Assembly: GCF_031626875.1 (NCBI RefSeq)
Contig: NZ_JANDMF010000020.1
Coordinates: 1 to 64,000 of the forward strand
Length of the DNA stretch: 64,000 nucleotides
Reading direction: 5' to 3'
DNA from: Clostridium sp031626875
Lineage (GTDB): Bacteria > Bacillota > Clostridia > Clostridiales > Clostridiaceae
Each line of letters begins with the position of its first letter. The stretch's first letter is position 1. The position numbers and the translations under genes are program-made. Of this stretch, positions 43,022-51,591 are shown piece after piece. The notes beneath the pieces were generated by a model. It did no database searches. It worked only from the letters and a program-made list of their open reading frames with translations, and was not told the origin of the DNA.

Positions 43022-43423
43022 ATGTATAACAATAGGCAAGAGATAGTAGGTGTGTTAGAAAAGGCTGATGTACCATACAAGTTTGAAGGTTCTAAGTTGG
43101 TGATAAAAAAGCATTTACAATATGAGGATTTATATAAGAATGTATTATGGTTGGAAGCACAATTAAAGCTTAAAATCTTACATGTTGAATTAAAGTCTAA
43201 AACTGAGGCTGAATATAAAACTATTAGTAGCAAACAATATACTTCTTTAAACTCAGCAATGAAGCATTTATATGAATATAAATTTGGTTCATCATATCAT
43301 GAGATATGTGACTTTATAAGAAATCCTCAATTAGTAGAAGATGAATTAATAAATGATGTTGAAAGAGCTTTCATAGGAGTGTGGGTTCAATTATATAAAA
43401 CTACATATAGCAAAAATAAGTAA
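43022..43423 (+). CDS. uncharacterised protein
   Basis: 133 residues, soluble, no recognised domain. It begins MYNNRQEIVGVLEKADVPYK and has many charged residues and a C-terminal VERAFIGVWVQLYKTTYSKNK. The open frame runs from 42929 across the leader hairpin, but GGGGGA at 43009-43014 with 7-base spacing fixes ATG 43022. It lies between bceRS and bceAB but has its own promoter and terminator; a role in the Bce module is not demonstrated. Confidence 0.7.
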   Translation: MYNNRQEIVGVLEKADVPYKFEGSKLVIKKHLQYEDLYKNVLWLEAQLKLKILHVELKSKTEAEYKTISSKQYTSLNSAMKHLYEYKFGSSYHEICDFIRNPQLVEDELINDVERAFIGVWVQLYKTTYSKNK

Positions 43424-43471
43424 AAATAAAAGCTGGTTTCTGCCTGATTCAGAAATTAGCTTTTATTTTTT
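43422..43471 (+). terminator. rho-independent terminator
   Basis: AAAAATAAAAGCT (43422-43434) with AGCTTTTATTTTT (43458-43470) and inner TTTCTG/CAGAAA; it ends in a T-run. Confidence 0.85.
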
Positions 43472-43474
43472 AGA

Positions 43475-43488
43475 TTACAAATTTGTAA
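43475..43488 (+). promoter_or_regulatory. BceR-type operator upstream of bceAB
   Basis: TTACA-AATT-TGTAA is a perfect match to the TNACA-N4-TGTAA site bound by Bce-family regulators. The -10-like TAAAAT at 43533-43538, with TG before it, has no good -35, fitting activation. Confidence 0.75.
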
Positions 43489-43557
43489 CCTAAAAGTAAT
43501 GTTTAATCAAATCAAGTGCTGGCAAAATCATGTAAAATGTATTTAGAGGTGAGGAAA

Positions 43558-44325
43558 GTGGAAAAAATACTAAATATAAAAAATGTAGAAAAGTATTATG
43601 GAAGTAAAGGTAACATATTTAAAGCAATAGATGATATAAGTTTTTGTGTTTCTAAAGGTGAATTTGTTGGAGTTATGGGACCTTCAGGTTCAGGAAAAAC
43701 AACTTTACTAAATCTAGTTGGAACTATAGATGAAGTAAGTTCAGGACATATTTTTGTAGATAATATAGATTTAACAGAAATTAATCAAAAAGACATAGCA
43801 AAGTTTAGAAGAGAAAACTTAGGGTTTATTTTTCAAGATTTTAATTTATTGGACAACTTAACTATCCATGAAAATATAGCTTTAGCTTTAACAATTAATA
43901 GATATAAGAAGAAAGAAATAGATGAGAAAGTTTTAGAGGTAGCTTATGAATTGGGGATAGAGGATATTCTTCAAAAATATCCATACGAAGTTTCAGGAGG
44001 ACAAAAACAAAGATGTGCTTCGGCAAGAGCATTAATTACAAATCCAAAGCTTATTCTAGCTGATGAGCCAACAGGAGCCTTAGATTCCAGATCAGCTCAA
44101 ATGTTAATAGAAATGATTTCGCATTTAAATAAAGAATTAGGAGCAACTATATTAATGGTAACTCATGATTCATTTACAGCAAGTTATTGTGATAGGATTC
44201 TTTTTATTAAAGATGGAAAGATTTTTACCGAGCTTATAAAGGGACAAAGTACTCGTAAGGAATTTTTTAATCAGATATTAGATGTGGTTGCACTACTTGG
44301 AGGAGATGTTAGAGATGTACGTTAA
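43558..44325 (+). CDS. bceA: BceA-type ABC transporter ATP-binding protein
   Basis: 255 residues. Walker A GPSGSGKTTLL, Q-loop FIFQDFNLLDNLT, signature EVSGGQKQRCASARAL, Walker B LILADEPTGALD, H-loop VTHD: a MacB/BceA-class ATPase. Start is GTG 43558 with AGAGG eight bases upstream; earlier in-frame ATG codons lack a ribosome site. It overlaps bceB by 11 bases. With BceB it removes or shields cell-wall-active peptides and signals to the BceS kinase. Confidence 0.9.
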   Translation: MEKILNIKNVEKYYGSKGNIFKAIDDISFCVSKGEFVGVMGPSGSGKTTLLNLVGTIDEVSSGHIFVDNIDLTEINQKDIAKFRRENLGFIFQDFNLLDNLTIHENIALALTINRYKKKEIDEKVLEVAYELGIEDILQKYPYEVSGGQKQRCASARALITNPKLILADEPTGALDSRSAQMLIEMISHLNKELGATILMVTHDSFTASYCDRILFIKDGKIFTELIKGQSTRKEFFNQILDVVALLGGDVRDVR

Positions 44326-46360
44326 ACTAGCTCTTAATAATGCAAGACGATCTATTAAAGATTATTTAATCTATTTTATAACTTTAACTATATGTGTAAG
44401 TCTTTTTTATGCGTTTATGTCTTTATCAAGTTCAAGTTATGAGCTTATCACAGAGGATTCTGTTAACTTTGATTTTATAAAGAAGACAATGAAATATGCA
44501 ACATATATAGTAACAGCTTTGCTTGTACTTCTTATAGGATATGTTAACAGGTATATGATAAAAAGGAGAAAAAGAGAGTTTGCAACTTATATACTCCTTG
44601 GAATTCCACAAAAAAATGTAGCATTTATGTTCTTTATTGAAACATTAGTAATGGGGATTATCTCAATTGTATTTGGAATTTTTGTAGGTACTTTATTTTC
44701 ACAATTTGTTACTGCAATAATTCTTATGACAGTAAATCAACAGATTATATTTTCCTTTAAATTATATATAGATACTGTGATGTTAACTTTTCTATTTTTT
44801 ATAGGAATGTTCTGCATAATTGGATTTTTTAACATCAGGATACTAAGTAAAACAAAACTTATTAATATGATAAACGATGAAAAGAAAACAGAATTTCAGT
44901 TTAAGAGAAGTAAAAATGTATATGTTTTTGTATTTAGTGTAGCTGTATTGCTTTATTTAACTTGTGGAATTTGTTTTTATAGAATAATAAAAGTATTAAA
45001 TGATAAGTCGCTTATAAAAGGCAATGAAAATGAATATGTAATAATAGGGATTATATCATTTATTGCAGCAACTTATACATTATTTTATTCCATGGCCTAT
45101 ATAGTTATTGCAATTAATCAGAGGTGGAAAAATTATAAGTATGAGTATACAAATTTATTTCTTATAGGGGCTATAGTTTCTAAAATAAAGACAGCACCTA
45201 TTTTAATGGCCACAATTTCACTTACTTTTTTAGGAGCAGCATTGAGTTTTGCTTTAACTCTTATAATGTCTCAGTGGGGGATAGGATATCTAGAGAATAG
45301 GATACCTTTTGATATGGTTGTATCAAGTAAGTATTATACAGAAGAAAAAATACAAGACATTCCTAAAATTGATTATAGGGAGATAAGAGATTATATAAGC
45401 AGTGAAAATTGTCCTATAAAAAGCTATTGCCAGGTTGAAGAATATTTTATAAATAATAGTGATTTTAGAACAGGTAGAAGCAAAAATATGCCCATACTTG
45501 CAATTGGTCTTAGTGATTTCAATGAATTGAGAGAAATGTTAGGATATGATAAGGTTGAGTTAAATAAAAATGAATTTACAATGCAATGGGATAAAACCAT
45601 TAAAGATAGTGAGATAAATGACTATTTAGAAAAGAATCCTGCTATTAAAATAAAGGAAAAGGAATTAAGTATTAGTTCAAATTCATTTTATAAGGAATCT
45701 CTTGGATCTTATATTTATATAGGTGGAGATGCACTTATAGTTTTACCTGATGAGCAATGTGTTGATTTAACTTTAGCTAATACTGCATTGTGTGTTAATA
45801 CAGAAGGAAAAATAAGTTTTGATAAATCAGCAGAACTTGAAGAGGAGTATATACCAGAATGGTTCAAGAAAAATTATACTACTTTATTTAGTAAGGCAGA
45901 TGAATATAATACTCCCTTTGTAATTAGATTAAAGGTTTCAGAAACCAATGAGGTAGTAAATGCTTTTTTAGGTATGAGAATAATTGGAATATATGTAGGA
46001 ACTGTTTTACTTATGATAAGCTTAACCATACTTGCACTTCAACAGTTATCAGATTCTATTGAACACAAGGGAAGATTTAATACATTGAGGAAGTTAGGGA
46101 TAGATGATGGGGAAATAAGTAAATTAGTTTTAAAACAAATATCAATATATTTTATTTTACCAATAATAATTGCTATTATAGGATTTGTAATATTTATAAG
46201 AAATTTTGAAGCCATAAATAGTGAAAGGTTAAGCTTATATGTAGGAGATAAAGCTTTGACATTAAATATAGTTTTAGCTTTGATATTAATTATAGTTGTT
46301 TATATGTGCTATTTTTTAGCTACGTATTATTCATTTAAGCAAAATATAAAAGGGAAATAA
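44315..46360 (+). CDS. bceB: BceB-type ABC transporter permease
   Basis: 681 residues. The N-terminal helix YLIYFITLTICVSLFYAFM, about 10 membrane segments in total, and a large extracytoplasmic domain (about 320-540) between helices 7 and 8 match BceB-type permeases, which bind peptide antibiotics or their lipid II complexes. FtsX-like repeats are present in each half. ATG 44315 (MYVKLALNNARRS) follows AGGAG; upstream ATGs at 44282 and 44306 are less likely. It completes a Bce detoxification/signalling module with bceRS. Confidence 0.92.
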   Translation: MYVKLALNNARRSIKDYLIYFITLTICVSLFYAFMSLSSSSYELITEDSVNFDFIKKTMKYATYIVTALLVLLIGYVNRYMIKRRKREFATYILLGIPQKNVAFMFFIETLVMGIISIVFGIFVGTLFSQFVTAIILMTVNQQIIFSFKLYIDTVMLTFLFFIGMFCIIGFFNIRILSKTKLINMINDEKKTEFQFKRSKNVYVFVFSVAVLLYLTCGICFYRIIKVLNDKSLIKGNENEYVIIGIISFIAATYTLFYSMAYIVIAINQRWKNYKYEYTNLFLIGAIVSKIKTAPILMATISLTFLGAALSFALTLIMSQWGIGYLENRIPFDMVVSSKYYTEEKIQDIPKIDYREIRDYISSENCPIKSYCQVEEYFINNSDFRTGRSKNMPILAIGLSDFNELREMLGYDKVELNKNEFTMQWDKTIKDSEINDYLEKNPAIKIKEKELSISSNSFYKESLGSYIYIGGDALIVLPDEQCVDLTLANTALCVNTEGKISFDKSAELEEEYIPEWFKKNYTTLFSKADEYNTPFVIRLKVSETNEVVNAFLGMRIIGIYVGTVLLMISLTILALQQLSDSIEHKGRFNTLRKLGIDDGEISKLVLKQISIYFILPIIIAIIGFVIFIRNFEAINSERLSLYVGDKALTLNIVLALILIIVVYMCYFLATYYSFKQNIKGK

Positions 46361-46362
46361 AG

Positions 46363-46608
46363 TCATGGCCAACTGCTCATACTTATTATAAAGATATTCC
46401 AATTAAAATATTCAAATCCAAGTCAGTAGAGGCAAATATTATTAAACCATCTGGTTATATCATAGATGCAAATAATGAAGGAATTACAGTCGCCACCAAT
46501 AACGGTATTCTCATTATAGAAATATTACAGTTTCCAGGGGGGAAATCTCTTGAGGTAAAAGAATTTTTAAAGGGAAATAAAATAGAAAAGGGCATTATAT
46601 TATCATAA
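46363..46608 (+). pseudogene. C-terminal remnant of a methionyl-tRNA formyltransferase-like gene
   Basis: An open 81-codon frame with no start begins SWPTAHTYYKDIPIKIFKSK and continues EGITVATNNGILIIEILQ...VKEFLKGNKIEKG before TAA. This is the C-terminal OB domain of Fmt-type formyltransferases. No catalytic formyltransferase domain precedes it; the bceB stop codon is 2 bases upstream. It probably marks an insertion or deletion breakpoint at the end of the bce module. Confidence 0.8.
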
Positions 46609-46639
46609 TCATAATTGATTAACAATTTATGTAAGATCA

Positions 46640-46676
46640 CACTATAAGAATATTGGTTTGTAATATTCTTATAGTG
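46640..46676. terminator. 15-bp hairpin
   Basis: CACTATAAGAATATT (46640-46654) and exact complement at 46662-46676; no strong T-run. Confidence 0.6.
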
Positions 46677-46694
46677 AATAAAAACATGATAAAA

Positions 46695-46730
46695 ACAGCA
46701 CTAATATATGTGAGTATTAGTACTGTTTTA
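46695..46730. terminator. hairpin with T-rich tail
   Basis: ACAGCACTAATA (46695-46706) with TATTAGTACTGT (46715-46726), one mismatch, then TTTTA. The rest of 46609-46826 shows no gene. Confidence 0.65.
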
Positions 46731-46826
46731 ATGTTACCTATTATGAGGTTTTTCTGTTTTGCATCTGAAAACGGAAGTTGTTGTTCTAAAGTGAACATAC
46801 TATCTTTTTGATGATTACCTTTATAA

Positions 46827-47357
46827 TTATTTGATTATATTAGTTTCAATTGTATGTTTTTTAGAATCTGTTTCAGTTAATGGTACAGTTGGATATCCTA
46901 CAGCTAGACCAGTAACTGGTACAAAACCATCAGGTAAGTTTAGTTTTTCTACTAAATCTTTTTTTGTATTGATAGCAAATAAAAATCCTAGTAAATAAAC
47001 GCTACCTAGACCAAGATCTGTAGCTGCTAGAGCCATATTCTCAGTAATACAAGCTGCATTATGAGCCTCAATATTTGGGGCTTTTTCACTTGGTTTTCCA
47101 GATACAATGATTAATGTAGGAGCTCCATAAAATGGATTCATTTTTGGATTATTAAATACTTCTTGTGTAGTTCGAGTGAACTCATTAAGTAAATCAGCAT
47201 TTTGTACAACTGTTAAATGAACAGTATTGTAAGCAGCCATACCTACTGGGGCAGCTTCCCCTGATTCTAATATAACTTTTAAATCTTCATCACTTATTTG
47301 TTCTTGTTTATAGCTTCTAGTAGATTTACGAGCAGCTATAGCTTTCAGTAATTCCAT
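46827..47357 (-). CDS. nitroreductase family protein, copy 1
   Basis: 176-residue FMN oxidoreductase: RKSTRSYKQEQI at the N-terminus (flavin phosphate site), SGEAAPVGMAAYNTVHLTVV, ATDLGLGSVYLLGF and VPVTGLAVGYP at the C-terminus. It is very similar in length and sequence to copy 2 at 47920. It is divergent from the hxlR gene and carries a 17-bp palindrome in its upstream region, so it is likely the direct target of that regulator. The substrate is unknown. Confidence 0.88.
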   Translation of the reverse strand: MELLKAIAARKSTRSYKQEQISDEDLKVILESGEAAPVGMAAYNTVHLTVVQNADLLNEFTRTTQEVFNNPKMNPFYGAPTLIIVSGKPSEKAPNIEAHNAACITENMALAATDLGLGSVYLLGFLFAINTKKDLVEKLNLPDGFVPVTGLAVGYPTVPLTETDSKKHTIETNIIK

Positions 47358-47403
47358 GTTAAAATTCTCCTTCTCAAAAATATTTGCTGAAATAAATAAA
47401 CTT

Positions 47404-47446
47404 GGTATAATTATTATACCTACTCACAATTAAGTGGACAAGTAGG
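47404..47446. promoter_or_regulatory. candidate HxlR operator region
   Basis: GGTATAATTATTATACC (47404-47420) is a perfect 17-bp palindrome; CCTACTC (47419-47425) and AGTAGG (47441-47446) form a second imperfect inverted repeat. Both lie between divergent nitroreductase and hxlR genes. Confidence 0.6.
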
Positions 47447-47494
47447 CAGAATTTTATTATTAGGTATTATTTTTCATACTGGAGGGGAATGTTT

Positions 47495-47875
47495 ATGGCA
47501 ACTAATGAAGAGTTGGAACTATTTTTAAGAAAAATTAAAGAAAGTGATATTAAAGAATGTAATGACAATGAAGAGTGTCCTATAAAATATACTTTAAGCA
47601 TTATTGGAGGCAAATGGAAGCTTCGTATATTAGCACATTTATTAAAAAAAGATGTGGTTAGATTTAATGAATTAAAGAAAGAGATATCAGGGATCACAAA
47701 TACAATGTTATCAAATTCTTTACATGAACTTGAGAAAGAGAAATTAGTTACTAGAAATCAATACAATGAAATGCCCCTTAGAGTTGAATATGAACTTACA
47801 GATAAGGGAAAAAGTTTATTGCCATTGTTATATGAACTATCAAGTTGGGGGAAAAACCAATTAAAAACTAATTAA
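47495..47875 (+). CDS. HxlR family transcriptional regulator
   Basis: 126 residues. The HxlR winged-helix pattern CPIKYTLSIIGGKWKLRIL, RFNELKKEISGITNTMLSNSL and VEYELTDKGKSLLPLL is complete, with the conserved N-terminal Cys (EECPI) used for redox or quinone/diamide sensing in homologues. ATG 47489 is too close to GGAGGGG, so ATG 47495 is preferred. It is flanked by two paralogous nitroreductase genes, suggesting it controls an electrophile or redox response. Confidence 0.9.
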   Translation: MATNEELELFLRKIKESDIKECNDNEECPIKYTLSIIGGKWKLRILAHLLKKDVVRFNELKKEISGITNTMLSNSLHELEKEKLVTRNQYNEMPLRVEYELTDKGKSLLPLLYELSSWGKNQLKTN

Positions 47876-47878
47876 AAG

Positions 47879-47916
47879 AAAGGGAGTATAGCTGAAAATA
47901 TAGCTATATTCCCTTT
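47879..47916. terminator. bidirectional terminator
   Basis: AAAGGGAGTATAGCT-type stem with AGCTATATTCCCTTT (two mismatches) between the convergent hxlR and nitroreductase copy 2. Confidence 0.8.
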
Positions 47917-47919
47917 ATA

Positions 47920-48450
47920 CTATTTGATTATATTAGTTTCAATAGTATGCTTAGTAGAATCTTCTTCAGTCAAATCTTCAGTTGAATACCCAATTGCAAG
48001 TGCTGCAACAGGTACAAATCCTTCAGGTAAGTTAAGTTCTGCTAATAGTTCTTTATTATTTGAAATAGCAAATAGGAAGCCCATCAAATATACACTGCCT
48101 AACCCCAAATCTGTAGCAGCAAGTGACATATTTTCAACTATACAAGCAGCATTATGAGCTTCAACACCAGGTGCTTTTTCGCTTGGTTTCCCAGATACAA
48201 TTGCAACAGTAGGTGCTCCATAAAATGTATTTATTCTAGTATTTTCAAAAAAATCTTTAGTTGCATCTGTAAGTTTATCTAAAAGATTAGAATTTTGAAC
48301 TACTGTTATATGAACAGAATTATAATCATTCATTCCTACTGGAGCAGCATAGCCTGCTTTTAATATAGTATCTAAAGATTCATCACTAATTTGTTCTGGC
48401 TTATAACTTCTTGTAGATTTACGCATTTCTATAGCCTTCAATAATTCCAT
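47920..48450 (-). CDS. nitroreductase family protein, copy 2
   Basis: 176 residues, same length as copy 1 with most residues shared: RKSTRSYKPEQISDE, YAAPVGMNDYNSVHITVV, ATDLGLGSVYLMGF, VAALAIGY. Its upstream region (about 48485-48515) resembles that of copy 1 (AATAAACTTGG then an AT-rich near-palindrome), suggesting shared control. No obvious gene lies in 48451-48747. Confidence 0.88.
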   Translation of the reverse strand: MELLKAIEMRKSTRSYKPEQISDESLDTILKAGYAAPVGMNDYNSVHITVVQNSNLLDKLTDATKDFFENTRINTFYGAPTVAIVSGKPSEKAPGVEAHNAACIVENMSLAATDLGLGSVYLMGFLFAISNNKELLAELNLPEGFVPVAALAIGYSTEDLTEEDSTKHTIETNIIK

Positions 48451-48747
48451 ATTTAAACTCTCCTTTTTTACAATATTTGATTAAAGCAATAAACTTGGAG
48501 TAATAATTATATTTATCTACATTATTATTGGCAAAGAGGAATGATTTTATTATTTAAGACTATTAAAAAGGAAAAGAACTCAGACATTTGCAAAATTTAT
48601 GAAGTATAATTAATTTATGGTTGAGGAGATGCTATATAATCCAATAAACTAATATAATGAAGTATCTATCATTAATTTAAAGGAAATGCTAGAATAGATA
48701 ATAAAAAAACAAAAGAAGAAATTTTAATATACTAGGGAGAAAATTTT

Positions 48748-49116
48748 ATGATATTTTATGCAATAGTTTCAATTACATTAGCTCTAGTTTTTTATACATT
48801 AGGAGTGTGGAGTGAAAAAATACAGGGGAAATTAAAAAAATGGCATTTAGTGATATTTTGGATAGGACTAATTTTTGATACATTAGGAACTACTTTAATG
48901 AGCAAAATGGCTGGAAGTGAATTTAAATTAAATTTTCATGGGATAACTGGATTACTTGCAATCATATTAATGTTATTTCATGCTACATGGGCCGCAGTTG
49001 TTTTGGTGAAAAATGATGAAAAAGCTAAATCTAATTTTCATAAGTTCAGCATTATAGTATGGGTTATTTGGTTAATACCATATATATCAGGAGCTATTTT
49101 TGGTATGACAAAATAA
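48748..49116 (+). CDS. HsmA-like four-helix membrane protein
   Basis: 122 residues with four membrane helices and conserved His positions (KKWHLVIFWIGL, NFHGITGLLAI, LFHATWAAVVL, KFSIIVWVIWLIPYI). The pattern fits the TIGR03987/HsmA family of unknown role; the histidines in helices could bind haem or metal (speculative). Ribosome site AGGGAG. It forms a likely operon with the pyrophosphatase-like gene 13 bp downstream. Confidence 0.68.
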   Translation: MIFYAIVSITLALVFYTLGVWSEKIQGKLKKWHLVIFWIGLIFDTLGTTLMSKMAGSEFKLNFHGITGLLAIILMLFHATWAAVVLVKNDEKAKSNFHKFSIIVWVIWLIPYISGAIFGMTK

Positions 49117-49129
49117 AGGAGGAATTTTT

Positions 49130-49462
49130 ATGGAGTCTTACTTTGGCAAAATTGTTAATGTTAAAATGGATAGAACAATGGGAAGTAAACATCCAAAGCA
49201 CAATTTTATTTATCCTATAAATTATGGATATATACCAAATACAATATCAGGTGATGGTATGGAAATAGATGCATATGTTATTGGAGAATTTGAACCATTA
49301 GAAACATTTGAAGGTTATGTTGTTGCAATAATAAAAAGGAAAAATGATATTGAAGATAAATTAGTAGTTTGTAAAGAATTGAATAAATATACAAAAGAAC
49401 AGATAGAAGCATTAGTGGAATTCCAAGAAAGATTTTTTGATTCAATAGTAATAATTTATTAG
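49130..49462 (+). CDS. short family I inorganic pyrophosphatase
   Basis: 110 residues. KHPKHNFIYPINYGYIPNT and GDGMEIDAYVIGE match the soluble family I pyrophosphatase core (substrate-binding Tyr and Asp cluster). Bacterial Ppa is normally about 170 residues, so this is a compact variant seen in clostridia; whether it hydrolyses PPi efficiently is unknown. AAGGAGG precedes the start. Confidence 0.72.
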   Translation: MESYFGKIVNVKMDRTMGSKHPKHNFIYPINYGYIPNTISGDGMEIDAYVIGEFEPLETFEGYVVAIIKRKNDIEDKLVVCKELNKYTKEQIEALVEFQERFFDSIVIIY

Positions 49463-49490
49463 ATAATATAAAATGAAAAAGGAGGATTTA

Positions 49491-49547
49491 GTGAGAAGTG
49501 GTATTTACAATATACTCTTACTAAAAATAAGAAATGAAAAAATATAA
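49491..49547 (+). CDS. possible leader ORF overlapping the oxidoreductase start
   Basis: GTG 49491 has AAAGGAGG with ideal spacing and opens 18 codons (VRSGIYNILLLKIRNEKI), ending at TAA 49545-49547. It overlaps the next start (49534) by 14 bases in another frame. The downstream gene has no good ribosome site of its own, so this may be a coupling ORF. No homology can be claimed. Confidence 0.35.
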   Translation: MRSGIYNILLLKIRNEKI

Positions 49548-50490
49548 ATGGGGAATAATAGGACTTGGAAATATAGCTAAGAAATTTGCAAGTACATTAA
49601 AATATATGGAGTCAGCAGAACTTTATGCAGTTGCAGCTAGAAATAAAGAAAAGTCAGAAGAATTTGGAAAAGAATACGATGTTCCATTAAATAAATGTTA
49701 TGGAAATTATGAAGAACTTATTCAAGATGAGGAGATAGATTCTATATATATTGCTGTACCTCATGTTTTTCATAAAGAAATCTCTATTTCATGTTTAAAT
49801 AATGGGAAAGCAGTATTATGTGAAAAGCCTGTTACTATAAATGGAAATGAAATTAGAGAGGTAATTCAGATTGCAAAGGAGAAGAAGATGTTTTTTATGG
49901 AAGCTATGAAAACACGATTTTTGCCAATTAATCAAAAAGTTAAAGAATGGATTAATGAAGGTAGAATAGGTGAAGTTAAATTGTTGCAAGCTGATTATGG
50001 CTTTTTTACACCTTTTGATTCTAAGAGTAGATTATTTAATAAAAATTTGGGCGGAGGAGCATTGCTTGATGTAGGAATTTACAATGTATCATATAGCACT
50101 TTTCTTTTTGGAAATAAACCTAAAAGTGTAAAAAGTGATTTATATATAGGAAAAAGTGGAGTAGATGAAAGTGGTTCTATTATATTAGGATATGAAGATG
50201 GAAAACAATCACAGCTTTATAGCGCTATAAATCTTGATACAATAAGGGAAGCTAACATTGTAGGAACTAAGGGAAGAATTTGTGTTCCTAAATACTCAAA
50301 TGCTGATACTGCTTATATTTTGGTTGATGGAAAAGAGGAAAAAATACACAGGCCATTTCATATTAACGGTTTTGAGTATCAGATTATGGAGGTACATAAG
50401 TGCCTAGAGGAAGGGAAAGTTCAAAGTGAAACAATGAGTTGGAATGATTCTATTGAAATAATGGATATTATGGATAGAATAAAAAATTAA
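49534..50490 (+). CDS. Gfo/Idh/MocA family oxidoreductase
   Basis: 318 residues. The Rossmann motif GIIGLGNIAKKFA lies at the N-terminus, with YIAVPHVFH and CEKPVT (Lys of the EKP motif) typical of Gfo/Idh/MocA dehydrogenases, and GGGALLDVGIYNVSY in the substrate domain. It oxidises or reduces sugars, inositols or related compounds with NAD(P). The start at 49534 has only a weak AAGAA upstream; the strong ribosome site belongs to the leader ORF at 49491. Confidence 0.87.
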   Translation: MKKYKWGIIGLGNIAKKFASTLKYMESAELYAVAARNKEKSEEFGKEYDVPLNKCYGNYEELIQDEEIDSIYIAVPHVFHKEISISCLNNGKAVLCEKPVTINGNEIREVIQIAKEKKMFFMEAMKTRFLPINQKVKEWINEGRIGEVKLLQADYGFFTPFDSKSRLFNKNLGGGALLDVGIYNVSYSTFLFGNKPKSVKSDLYIGKSGVDESGSIILGYEDGKQSQLYSAINLDTIREANIVGTKGRICVPKYSNADTAYILVDGKEEKIHRPFHINGFEYQIMEVHKCLEEGKVQSETMSWNDSIEIMDIMDRIKN

Positions 50491-50503
50491 TAGATTAAAA
50501 AAA

Positions 50504-50530
50504 TATAGGTGGACAATCCACCTGTATTTT
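50504..50530. terminator. bidirectional terminator
   Basis: TATAGGTGGA (50504-50513), loop CAA, TCCACCTGTA (50517-50526), then TTTT; an A-run on the left serves the minus strand. Confidence 0.8.
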
Positions 50531-50550
50531 GTCTAAAACAAATAAGAATA

Positions 50551-51408
50551 TTAACTTGTGCTAAATTTAGAGTATTTTTTAGGTGAAATTCCTACAATGT
50601 TCTTGAAAGCTTTTAAAAAGTTAGTATAATCATTAAAACCACATTTCTCACAAACGTCATTAACATTCATTCCGTTGGCTAACATAGACTTAGCTATTGT
50701 TATTCTTCTAGCAGAAATATATTTATTTATGGTAGTACCAGTAGCTGATTTAAATATTCTACAAATGTAAGAGCTACTTAGATAAAAATGATTTGCCAAA
50801 AAATCAATAGTAATAGATTCTGTTATATTTTCGTTTATATATGTAATTATTTGTTGTACTTGTTCATTGTATTTATAAGAATTATTTACTGATAATAAAT
50901 TATTATTTATATAAAGTCCATTAATCCAAATCATAAATTCTAAAAAAGATGTATACTCCAGTATATCAGCACCAAATCCAGTAGAAGCTATTATTTTATT
51001 TATAAAATATAAAAAATGATTTTGCTGTTCTTTTGATAAAGAAATTTTGTGAATGAAATTTTCAGTACGAGTTTTAAAGCAATAATCAAGTTTTGTGTTA
51101 TTAGTTGAAGCAGATTTAAGAAATTCAGGATGAATTGAAATAACAATTCGTTCATGATCTATTTGATTTATTTTAGATATATGATGACTTTCAAATTGAT
51201 TAATTATAAACAAATCACCAGGATCAATATCATATAATTTATTATGAATAAGCATTTGTTGGCCACCAGAAATGGAGTAATATATTTCATAACAATCATG
51301 TATATGCATATCCATGGTTTTTTCCTCTTTATAAAGATGAGCAATAGCGAAATAACGTTTTTCCAAACAGCTTTTTATAGCTTCTTTACATGAAGTTTCT
51401 TCTTTCAT
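50551..51408 (-). CDS. AraC family transcriptional regulator
   Basis: 285 residues. An N-terminal cupin sensor (about residues 20-95: MHIHDCYEIYYSISG, DPGDLFIINQFESHHI) binds a ligand, probably a sugar. The C-terminal double HTH reads ITIDFLANHFYLSSSYICRIFK and VNDVCEKCGFNDYTNFLKAFK with GISPKKYSK. It is divergent from the dhuI-like isomerase and is likely its activator, in a uronate-catabolism context. Confidence 0.87.
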   Translation of the reverse strand: MKEETSCKEAIKSCLEKRYFAIAHLYKEEKTMDMHIHDCYEIYYSISGGQQMLIHNKLYDIDPGDLFIINQFESHHISKINQIDHERIVISIHPEFLKSASTNNTKLDYCFKTRTENFIHKISLSKEQQNHFLYFINKIIASTGFGADILEYTSFLEFMIWINGLYINNNLLSVNNSYKYNEQVQQIITYINENITESITIDFLANHFYLSSSYICRIFKSATGTTINKYISARRITIAKSMLANGMNVNDVCEKCGFNDYTNFLKAFKNIVGISPKKYSKFSTS

Positions 51409-51591
51409 AAGTTATCCTTTCTAAAATAAAATTATTAAGTCAATTATAATTTGCTAGTTCAAAATTTGCAACATTTACGAAAAGATATAACAAGAAATAG
51501 ATAATGTATAATGATATACTAATATTATAAATACATATAGTGGAGTTTTAGTCAGGATTGACAAGAACTGATAAGAAAGGAAGATGGGACA

